NCBI GenBank assembly: GCA_003512955.1 | Contig: DOTG01000003.1 | Span: 124,001 to 188,000, forward strand | DNA from: Marinilabiliales bacterium | GTDB taxonomy: Bacteria > Bacteroidota > Bacteroidia > Bacteroidales > SZUA-534 | Length of the DNA stretch: 64,000 nucleotides | Direction of reading: 5' to 3' | Part shown: positions 9,327 to 15,664 of the stretch, piece by piece | Position numbering within the stretch: position 1 is the stretch's first letter | Layout: the number at the start of each line of letters is the position of its first letter | Notes under the pieces: model-generated | Databases searched by the model: none | Seen by the model: the letters and a program-made list of their open reading frames with translations, nothing else | What the model was told of the DNA's origin: nothing | Translations under genes and position numbers: made by a program

Positions 9327-10127
9327 CTATAAATTTTTAATTTGATTTACCGATTTTGTGTACATCTTCTCAATTTCCTCCAGGTATTTCGATTCCGGGA
9401 ATTCATCAAGAAAAGAATAATATTCACTGATGGTATTTTGGTAACGTTCCCCTTGTTTTTCTTTCACGCTATTTTCAGCCAACAAAAAATTCGATTTCAC
9501 GATAAGATACAACAGCTCTTCGCGGTAATGTGTATCGGGAAAATCTTTCAAGCTGTTACGTAGTGCAATTGATGCCGCATGATATTCTCCCAATTTGAAA
9601 TAAAGCTTCGCGCTCTCGTAGGATTTAAGTTCCAATTTGCTGCGCAATTTCTCAATAATATCGTTAGCCTCAGTTACATAGGTGCTGGTTGGATATTTAT
9701 TGATAAAAACCTGCATGGCCTCAATCGCTTTGCGGGTGTCGGTTTGGTCGAGGGTATATTTGGGCGAATTCAGGTAATAACAATAGGCAGCGGTATAGGC
9801 CGCTTTCTCCGCAAACTCGCTGTAAGGAAATGTTTTGGCAAAGTTCTCAAAATAGTAGGCCCCCAACACATAATCTTTTTGCTGGTAGTGACAATCGGCA
9901 TAATAATATAGAATCTTTTCAGATTTGTCAGTCCCTTTAAAAATAGATACCAATTCATCGAATAGTGATTGAGCCCTGTAATAATCCCCCTTTTCATAAT
10001 AAACTAGCGCCTTTTCATATTTAAGGTTATAGTCGGAGCTTTTGAGCACTTTCTGGTATTCACTACACGACATCAACAAGGTGGTTAAAATACTGAAAAC
10101 TAATAATGTAGTTTTTGTTTTTAGCAT
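9327..10127 (-). CDS. bamD: Outer membrane assembly lipoprotein BamD
   Basis: A 266-residue lipoprotein. The signal peptide ends in TLLMSC, with lipidation Cys at 21. TPR-like helical repeats follow (NLKYEKALVYYEKGDYYRAQ, ADCHYQQKDYVLGAYYFENF, ...), as in BamD/YfiO of the beta-barrel assembly complex. It acts on the periplasmic face of the outer membrane. First gene of the minus-strand unit bamD-rpoZ-coaBC-DUF4835, with a promoter-like -7 box about 76 bases upstream. Confidence 0.9.
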   Translation of the reverse strand: MLKTKTTLLVFSILTTLLMSCSEYQKVLKSSDYNLKYEKALVYYEKGDYYRAQSLFDELVSIFKGTDKSEKILYYYADCHYQQKDYVLGAYYFENFAKTFPYSEFAEKAAYTAAYCYYLNSPKYTLDQTDTRKAIEAMQVFINKYPTSTYVTEANDIIEKLRSKLELKSYESAKLYFKLGEYHAASIALRNSLKDFPDTHYREELLYLIVKSNFLLAENSVKEKQGERYQNTISEYYSFLDEFPESKYLEEIEKMYTKSVNQIKNL

Positions 10128-10202
10128 ATCTGCAATAAATTAGGTCCTCCCATTAAACGAAAAAACCTCTTGTTTATGATTTAACTTATGTATTTAGGGG
10201 TG

Positions 10203-10210
10203 CAAATATA
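10203..10210 (-). promoter_or_regulatory. -7 element upstream of bamD
   Basis: TATATTTG on the minus strand is an exact TAnnTTTG match in the AT-rich divergent gap between bamD and the PLP enzyme gene. The leader to bamD would be about 70 bases. Confidence 0.45.
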
Positions 10211-10390
10211 CATAAAGCATTTGAATATTTTGAAAGTCCAATACATAAATTTTATTTATTTTATTAGCTAATAACAAGTTAGTGTTATTTTTTTTTTGAC
10301 AAGTCACCTCCTGCTTTACCTAAATCAATTCAAAAAAATCCACGTTTCTAAATAAGTACTTTTACTACTATGAAATAGTTTCGTATCCAG

Positions 10391-10398
10391 TACATTTG
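10391..10398 (+). promoter_or_regulatory. -7 element upstream of the PLP enzyme gene
   Basis: TACATTTG matches TAnnTTTG and lies 27 bases before the GTG start at 10426. Confidence 0.45.
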
Positions 10399-10425
10399 CC
10401 TCATTAATCATAAAATTGTTGTACT

Positions 10426-11691
10426 GTGGATATTTTTGATAGAATAAAACGTGATAGAGGCCCTATCGGCCAATATCAAAAAGCGGGTCATGGTTATTTT
10501 TCGTTCCCAAAACTAGAGGGCGAAATCCATCCGCACATGATGTTCCGTGGAAAAAAAGTATTAAACTGGAGTTTAAACAACTACATTGGTTTAGCCAACC
10601 ACCCTGAAGTAAGGAAGGCTGATGCCGATGCTGCTGCAAAATTTGGCATGGCATACCCAATGGGTGCCCGGATGATGTCGGGGCAAACCAAGTACCATGA
10701 AGAATTGGAGCAAAAACTGGCAGCATTTGTAAATAAAGAGGATGCATTCCTTTTAAACTACGGTTACCAGGGAATGGTTTCTATCATTGATTGTATTGCC
10801 AGCCGTAAGGATGTGATTGTTTACGACTCTGAAAGCCATGCATGTATTATGGATGGCGTTTTCTTGCATAAATCAAAGGGTGGAAAAAGTTTTGTTTTCC
10901 CTCACAACGACATGGCCCGGTGCGAAAAAATGTTGGGGTTTGCCAAAAAACTGGTTGAAGAAACCGGCGGTGGGATTTTGGTCATTACCGAAGGTGTTTT
11001 CGGTATGGAGGGAGACCTGGGAAATATTCCTGCCATTGTGAAATTGAAAGAAAAATTCAATTTCAGGTTGTTGGTTGACGATGCCCACGGATTTGGGACC
11101 ATGGGTCCAAAAGGTGCCGGAATTGGTGACCATTTCGGGGTTCAGGATCAAATTGATTTGTATTTCTCGACATTTGCCAAAGCTATGGCCGGAATTGGTG
11201 GTTTTATAGCTTCGGAACGCGAAATTGTTGACTTTTTACGGTATAACATGCGTTCGCAGACATTTGCAAAATCGCTTCCCATGCCTATGACTTTAGGTGC
11301 CTTAAAAAGGCTGGAGCTTTTACAGAACGATCATTCCCTACGCGAAAACCTCTGGAAAATTGTACGTGCCTTACAAAAAGGATTGAAAGAAAATGGATTT
11401 GACATTGGCCATACTGAGTCACCTGTAACCCCTGTAATGATGCACGGCGGGGTAATTGAGGCAACCAATCTGGTGTTGGATTTACGCGAAAATTATGGCA
11501 TCTTTTGTTCCGTAGTTATTTACCCGGTAATACCCAAAGGGCATATCTTATTGAGGCTGATACCTACCGCCATTCATACATTAGAGGATGTTGACCGGAC
11601 GATTGATGCATTTAAAAAATGCCTGGGCAAACTTACTAATGGAGAATACCAAGCCGAGGAATTCGCCGATATTTCTGCACTCAGGGTGTAA
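10426..11691 (+). CDS. PLP-dependent alpha-oxoamine synthase family enzyme
   Basis: A 421-residue fold-type I PLP enzyme starting at GTG. H138 (SHACIMDG) and D218/H221 (DDAHGFG) match the ring-stacking and pyridine-binding residues of the alpha-oxoamine synthases. The PLP lysine is K252 in STFAKAMAGIGGF. These enzymes (serine palmitoyltransferase, BioF, Kbl, HemA) condense an amino acid with an acyl-CoA and lose CO2. The FAKA active-site context and MARMMSG-like substrate loop (GARMMSGQ, 80-87) resemble a second Bacteroidota paralogue near serine palmitoyltransferase, so sphingolipid long-chain base formation is plausible, but the substrate is inference. Cytosolic, single-gene unit with a strong terminator. 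Confidence 0.8.
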   Translation: MDIFDRIKRDRGPIGQYQKAGHGYFSFPKLEGEIHPHMMFRGKKVLNWSLNNYIGLANHPEVRKADADAAAKFGMAYPMGARMMSGQTKYHEELEQKLAAFVNKEDAFLLNYGYQGMVSIIDCIASRKDVIVYDSESHACIMDGVFLHKSKGGKSFVFPHNDMARCEKMLGFAKKLVEETGGGILVITEGVFGMEGDLGNIPAIVKLKEKFNFRLLVDDAHGFGTMGPKGAGIGDHFGVQDQIDLYFSTFAKAMAGIGGFIASEREIVDFLRYNMRSQTFAKSLPMPMTLGALKRLELLQNDHSLRENLWKIVRALQKGLKENGFDIGHTESPVTPVMMHGGVIEATNLVLDLRENYGIFCSVVIYPVIPKGHILLRLIPTAIHTLEDVDRTIDAFKKCLGKLTNGEYQAEEFADISALRV

Positions 11692-11708
11692 CTGAATGAT
11701 ATTTCTAC

Positions 11709-11738
11709 AAAAAAGCCACTCGTTAAAGTGGCTTTTTT
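11709..11738. terminator. Bidirectional terminator
   Basis: Perfect 12-bp arms AAAAAAGCCACT and AGTGGCTTTTTT with a six-base loop CGTTAA sit between the convergent PLP enzyme gene and the membrane protein gene. Both strands end in a T-run. Confidence 0.9.
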
Positions 11739-11741
11739 TAT

Positions 11742-12317
11742 TTATTCAATTAATTCTTTTATTATTCTTAAGGCCTGATCCCGAAGCGGTTTCTGTCTTT
11801 TGCTCCAAATCAGGACACCAATGCCAAACGAAATCCCTATGGCTGGCAAAAAAGTAGCCTGAATCCACAAAAATCGGTTCAAAAAAGATGCTGCATCCAC
11901 AAACTCAATGCCTGAGAATATTAATCCGGCATCAATAAATAACACCGACAGCAGGGCCCATAATAGCCGGGGCTGCCATAAGTGATACCTTTTGACTGCC
12001 TGTTTCATCATCTCCAGCGTAGGTAAAGAATAATCAATGGCTTTGTATTCTTTTACCGATTTCCGGAAAATAAAGGCAAATATGATAAACGATACTACGT
12101 AGCAGGCTCCCGAAATGCGGCTCAACAGGTTCAGTTCATCATCGGGATTCAGTATAAAGAACCCGGCATAAATGGGGATTAATATCCAGTATATCCACTG
12201 AAAATTCTTTGATATCCGCAGGTTTCTGGCATCTTCGTTCTTTAACTTCAAAATTAAATCATCAGGGTTTGAACCAGCTATTGAAGTATCTATATTTTTA
12301 TTAACCAGGCTATTCAT
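11742..12317 (-). CDS. Four-TM membrane protein paired with an ECF sigma factor
   Basis: A 191-residue protein with about four hydrophobic segments (FQWIYWILIPIYAGFFIL, ISGACYVVSFIIFAFIF, LLWALLSVLFIDAGLIF, FLPAIGISFGIGVLIW) and a soluble N terminus of about 40 residues. ATG at 12317 is preferred over a TTG two codons upstream. Its start overlaps the end of the sigma factor gene by eight bases, so translation is coupled. Such partners of ECF sigma factors may hold or modulate the sigma at the membrane, but it has no recognisable zinc anti-sigma motif (HxxxCxxC), so its role is unproven. Confidence 0.7.
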   Translation of the reverse strand: MNSLVNKNIDTSIAGSNPDDLILKLKNEDARNLRISKNFQWIYWILIPIYAGFFILNPDDELNLLSRISGACYVVSFIIFAFIFRKSVKEYKAIDYSLPTLEMMKQAVKRYHLWQPRLLWALLSVLFIDAGLIFSGIEFVDAASFLNRFLWIQATFLPAIGISFGIGVLIWSKRQKPLRDQALRIIKELIE

Positions 12318-12828
12318 AATCAACTCCTTTCATTTTTTCGCGTAATTGTTCTTTTATCCGGTGTATTTTCACTTTTACATTCGGTTCAGTAATCCCAATA
12401 ATTTCGGAAATTTCTTTCATCGATAATCCTTCCAGTTGCAAGGATATTAAGGCTTTGTCAATAACCGACAACTGGTTCAATTCCAGTTGGATTTGATTAA
12501 ACTGTGTCTCCTCCCGTAGTTTATCTTCATAATTGCTTTCGTCCAATAGCGAACTTAAATTCTGGGTATCGGAATTGACATGGAGTTTCATCCGTTTGAA
12601 CGACTTTCCCATAAAACTGAGCGATGTATTTACCGCAATCCGGTATATCCAGGTGCTGATGCTTGCATCGCCGCGAAACGATTCCAGGCTTTTCCAGATA
12701 TTTATCAGAATCTCCTGGTATATGTCCTTTTGTTCATCCTTATCGGGAGCATAATAGCGGCAAATACGCTTTATACGTTCCTCGTTTTCGGAAATCAACT
12801 TTTTAAACTGTTCCTCTTTGGAATTCAT
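12310..12828 (-). CDS. RNA polymerase sigma factor, ECF subfamily
   Basis: A 172-residue sigma factor with only regions 2 and 4. Region 2 holds DEQKDIYQEILINIWKSLESF and the WIYRIAVNTSLSF segment. Region 4 holds LEGLSMKEISEIIGITEPNVK, the HTH that reads the -35 element, followed by the basic VKIHRIKEQLREKM. The linker between them is short. It directs polymerase to a small regulon, probably in response to an envelope signal given the coupled membrane protein downstream. No carotenoid or Sus genes are adjacent. Confidence 0.92.
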   Translation of the reverse strand: MNSKEEQFKKLISENEERIKRICRYYAPDKDEQKDIYQEILINIWKSLESFRGDASISTWIYRIAVNTSLSFMGKSFKRMKLHVNSDTQNLSSLLDESNYEDKLREETQFNQIQLELNQLSVIDKALISLQLEGLSMKEISEIIGITEPNVKVKIHRIKEQLREKMKGVDYE

Positions 12829-13144
12829 AATGTTTTGACTTCTTTAACAGATAGTTTCTTTTTAACACATTTAGTTACAAAATTCAAGATAAATTTTCGG
12901 GATAAATGAAAATAGCACACTGATTTTACCGATGGCTATGATTCTTTCTCCATCAATTAAACTGCAAAAAGCAACTACAACGAAGGTTGTCCCCCGGGGG
13001 ACTATAGGAGGGGGGGGCAATTAACAATGAATAATGAACAAATAACCATTCAACCATTCAACCCTTTCCAAATGAGCTGATGAACACATGATTTTCCCGG
13101 TTGCTACCATTGCCTTATGGCATATACACTTTGTCGGCGTTTCA
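12829..13144. other. Intergenic spacer upstream of the ECF sigma gene
   Basis: No convincing gene. It contains the sigma gene's upstream region and a dispersed repeat copy (12966-13041, listed separately). The short plus-strand open frame that begins at 13088 has no ribosome site, is hydrophobic only through AT richness, and overlaps a more protein-like fragment on the other strand. Confidence 0.6.
12966..13041 (+). repeat. Dispersed intergenic repeat, copy 1 (partner at 63873)
   Basis: AAAAAGCAACTACAAC, then a G/C-rich palindrome around CCCCCGGGGG, a G-run, then CAATTAACAATGAATAATG. The same blocks in the same order and orientation occur at 63873-63954 in another spacer. Confidence 0.7.
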
Positions 13145-13240
13145 TTATTTATAAATTTCACTTTTTATCCATTTTTCAACATAGCCAGAATAACCGTCAA
13201 TTATTCCTGGCCAATCAAATTCACTATCAAAACACGTAGT
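13145..13240 (-). pseudogene. Possible 3' remnant of a lost gene
   Basis: A 31-codon stretch with no start codon, bounded upstream by a stop, reads like a real protein C terminus (CFDSEFDWPGIIDGYSGYVE, then KWIKSEIYK and stop). It has balanced amino acid use and three aromatic/Trp-rich elements, unlike the flanking AT-rich noncoding DNA. It could be the tail of a gene broken when the accessory region was assembled. I do not recognise the family. Confidence 0.3.
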
Positions 13241-13415
13241 TTAATTTTCATAAGTTTCTGTTTCACGAGAATATATTTTAGTTAATTAATTGGCCTCGCG
13301 GGACATCCATGGTATAATCATGTCCGTATGCGATACAATTTTATGATGGATGTTTCATCTTGGCTTCTACTGTGTTTTATAATGATGCTCACTCGTATTT
13401 GAGCCCCGTTGCTTT

Positions 13416-13991
13416 TTATTTTATCATAACTAATTCATTTACTCCTATTACAATTAGTATGGCAAAAGTTCCCAAGACGGCAAAATATCCTACCGCTTTC
13501 GTATTCAGATTCATAATCCGGCTGCATCTCCACAAAACCAAAAACAGTATCGTTAGCACAGCCGCTGCAATTATATACTTATCCGTACCCAACATTGATG
13601 CTATCCTTGCTTCATCTTGCAAATCAATTCCGCCGAAAACAATTGAGAAAAACCTTGAAAATATTGCAAAAAATGTAAATGAGTATGCATAAATTGATTT
13701 AGTTATCCAGGTAATTAATAAAAATACAAACGCTTGAATAATCGTAAAAACCGGTCCACCAACCGCAGACCATAAAGCATGCGATTCATTAATAAAATAG
13801 CCGCTTTGGGGAGCTGAATTATTTAAACTTAATGTCATATCATTACCCAATAGTTCTCCAAATGTCCAATGTCCAAACTCATGGAAGATATACGTGATAA
13901 ATGCAATTGGCATCATTAAAATGGCAACTTTCCAATTAATCTGGCTTTCTTTTAAATCATTTCTTATTTTATTGCTAATGGTCCCTTTCAT
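13416..13991 (-). CDS. M50-like membrane zinc metalloprotease
   Basis: A 191-residue protein with about five membrane segments. The first hydrophobic stretch carries HEFGH (in FITYIFHEFGHWTFGE), the HExxH zinc site of site-2-protease-like families. A later segment SAVGGPVFTIIQAFVF fits the M50 pattern where NxxxGPxxN/D follows. SIVFGGIDLQDEARIASMLG may give the third ligand (D). It is smaller than RseP and lacks PDZ. Start set at 13991 (MKGTISNK); a longer frame to 14072 runs into the flanking repeat. Lone gene in the accessory region; substrate unknown. Confidence 0.65.
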   Translation of the reverse strand: MKGTISNKIRNDLKESQINWKVAILMMPIAFITYIFHEFGHWTFGELLGNDMTLSLNNSAPQSGYFINESHALWSAVGGPVFTIIQAFVFLLITWITKSIYAYSFTFFAIFSRFFSIVFGGIDLQDEARIASMLGTDKYIIAAAVLTILFLVLWRCSRIMNLNTKAVGYFAVLGTFAILIVIGVNELVMIK

Positions 13992-14018
13992 TTTTCTAAT
14001 CTCATATTGGTTTCTCCT
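13988..14018 (-). promoter_or_regulatory. Shine-Dalgarno and five-codon upstream ORF coupled to the M50-like gene
   Basis: AGGAG (14014-14018) is eight bases before an ATG at 14005 that encodes only MRLEK and stops at TGA 13988-13990. This stop overlaps the protease ATG as ATGA. The SD is too far (22 bases) from the protease ATG itself, so ribosomes may reach it by translating the tiny leader first. Confidence 0.4.
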
Positions 14019-14035
14019 GTCGTTTATAACAAACG

Positions 14036-14175
14036 CTAACATTTGTTGGTATCGTGCAAGGTTACAAAGCAATTTCCTATCAGTTTACACCGGTTTTTTA
14101 CGAGCCACGAACACTCGAAAACCATTAAACCGACCGAAGGGAGCTCAACCACTGAAACCCTTATTGGCATACCGC
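14036..14175 (+). repeat. Left boundary repeat of the defence cassette
   Basis: Contains TGTTGGTATCGTGCAAGGTT near 14045 and, about 100 bases on, GAGCTCAACC then AAACCCTTATTGGCATA. Both blocks recur in the same order, spacing and orientation near 19360-19470. Immediately right of it, acaaacc (14198-14204) and ggtttgt (14226-14232) form an inverted repeat, also followed by GTGCGGCTG like the right copy. Confidence 0.5.
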
Positions 14176-14265
14176 TCTTTGCATTTTTGTACTTTTTACA
14201 AACCGATGCTTGCAGCCAAGCCTTTGGTTTGTGCGGCTGTAAAGCATGGGCTATTTAAATCAGCC

Positions 14266-14406
14266 TCATTTTGACGGTGGAGTTCTTTTATGTGGTTGAA
14301 CTGGAACTGTTTTTGGTCCTGGTTTTGGTGCATCAGGATTTTTTCTTGGTGTCGGTGATGGTGTTGACCTTTTGTGTGGTTTTACCGGAACAGTCTTTGT
14401 TGCCAT
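14266..14406 (-). CDS. 46-residue Pro/Lys-rich basic small protein
   Basis: A complete ORF starting at ATG 14406, four bases after the stop of the Shedu-like gene, and ending TGA at 14266. The product has 46 residues, mostly Pro, Lys, Thr, Ser, and is strongly basic. It carries an internal near-duplication: TVPVKPHKRSTPSP (5-18) and TVPVQPHKRTPPSK (33-46). No hydrophobic core, so it is probably disordered. Operon position suggests a role with the nuclease or the R-M enzyme, such as an inhibitor, adaptor or DNA-binding tail; this is inference. I do not know a named family. Confidence 0.65.
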   Translation of the reverse strand: MATKTVPVKPHKRSTPSPTPRKNPDAPKPGPKTVPVQPHKRTPPSK

Positions 14407-14410
14407 AAGT

Positions 14411-15664
14411 TTAAAGTTTTAAAACATTTAATTTAAAGTTGTCAGATTCTAATTGATACCAATCTCTCGGTAATTTGTCAGTAAAGACAATATGAAAGGC
14501 TCTTTCAAAAAGCTCATCAAATGTCACAATTTCAATATTTCTTGAATCTCTTCTCATTCTTTCAAAACAGTCAGACTTCATATCAAATTCTGAATTTCTA
14601 ATGTGTGGAAATTCTTCATTTCTATTACCAATAATTAAAACTGCTTTTGGGTCTAATATTCTATTTTTCTTGGTGTCAATTATACTACCGTTTTCATCTT
14701 TAATGTCTTTGTATTCTGTTATCTCACTTCTTTGTGCCAATGTTTGACTGTATGCTTCAATAAATTCTTCAGAAAAATCCCAAGTATTTGCTCTTGATTT
14801 TGTAGTTTTCTTTTCCTTAAATATTTTGGTCTTACTTGTTTTTAATTCAATTAAGGTTGTAAAATATGAAATACCCAACAAATCTACTTCAGGGCTTCCA
14901 ACTCCTTTAGAGTCTTCATAACCAACCTTTTGTTTTGAAAGTAAATCTCGGATAAATTTTATATCAATGTTCAATCCGATAATCCAATCGTTAGATTTTA
15001 AGAAATGATGCCAAATAGCTTCTTCACCTTGTTCGGTTATAGCGTGTTTCTTTCTATATGAGTCAAAGGCTTTAATACCTTCTTTGTTATGCAAATTTTT
15101 CAAAAAAGCATAAAACCAATGAACTGCATTTCTACGATGTGGAAGAAGTAATTCCTTAATTTCATGATTAGAGAGTTTTGTTGATTCTGATAATGCAGTT
15201 AATTCTTTGACTTTCTCTGCTTGAACTTTAGACTTAAAATCAACTAAGTAAGAATCGAAACTTATGGCTTGGTATCTTGAATGAAAGTCTCCTAAATCAA
15301 CTAAATCCTTAAAACCTTGTAAAAAATGAATCACTTTCCAAAAAGCTCTTGCTTCATCACTGTCACTAAATTTAATAATTACATCATTGCCCCTAGACTT
15401 TGTTGTTTCTCCGTTAGCATCTTCCTTTCTAAATTCAAGACGTGGTATATACTTTTTATCAATTTTTGATTTGTAAAACGAGACTTTAAGAATGGTTTTA
15501 ACTTTTTTCTTCTGAACAATAATAAAACCACCAATAATCATATCTCCTTCATAAATAAAGCAATTTTCTTTATTATAAGTCTCTTTGATTATTAAAGACT
15601 CAATATTTTGAGTTTCTATGTCAAAAAGATTAGAAAAAGGATTATTTGAATTTGATTCAATCAT
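14411..15664 (-). CDS. DUF4263 nuclease, Shedu-like (SduA family)
   Basis: A 417-residue cytosolic protein. The C-terminal part (about 210-400) has a PD-(D/E)xK site: E259 and D261 in SPEVDLLG, then E273 and K275 in TTLIELKTS. A YSQTLAQ motif (305-311) and KAVLIIGNRNEE (340-351) follow, the layout of DUF4263, the defining domain of the Shedu anti-phage protein SduA. The N-terminal half (about 1-200) is the variable sensor part. The start overlaps the stop of the R-M gene as ATGA, so both are made together. Shedu normally acts as a single gene; fusion into an R-M operon is unusual. Confidence 0.8.
   Translation of the reverse strand: MIESNSNNPFSNLFDIETQNIESLIIKETYNKENCFIYEGDMIIGGFIIVQKKKVKTILKVSFYKSKIDKKYIPRLEFRKEDANGETTKSRGNDVIIKFSDSDEARAFWKVIHFLQGFKDLVDLGDFHSRYQAISFDSYLVDFKSKVQAEKVKELTALSESTKLSNHEIKELLLPHRRNAVHWFYAFLKNLHNKEGIKAFDSYRKKHAITEQGEEAIWHHFLKSNDWIIGLNIDIKFIRDLLSKQKVGYEDSKGVGSPEVDLLGISYFTTLIELKTSKTKIFKEKKTTKSRANTWDFSEEFIEAYSQTLAQRSEITEYKDIKDENGSIIDTKKNRILDPKAVLIIGNRNEEFPHIRNSEFDMKSDCFERMRRDSRNIEIVTFDELFERAFHIVFTDKLPRDWYQLESDNFKLNVLKL

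Noticed and set aside
13088..13285. 65-codon hydrophobic ORF on the plus strand
   Set aside because: AT-driven composition, no ribosome site, and it overlaps a more protein-like fragment on the minus strand.
13992..14072. N-terminal extension of the M50-like protein
   Set aside because: The extension runs into the left boundary repeat and lacks the SD; 13991 fits a short membrane protease better.
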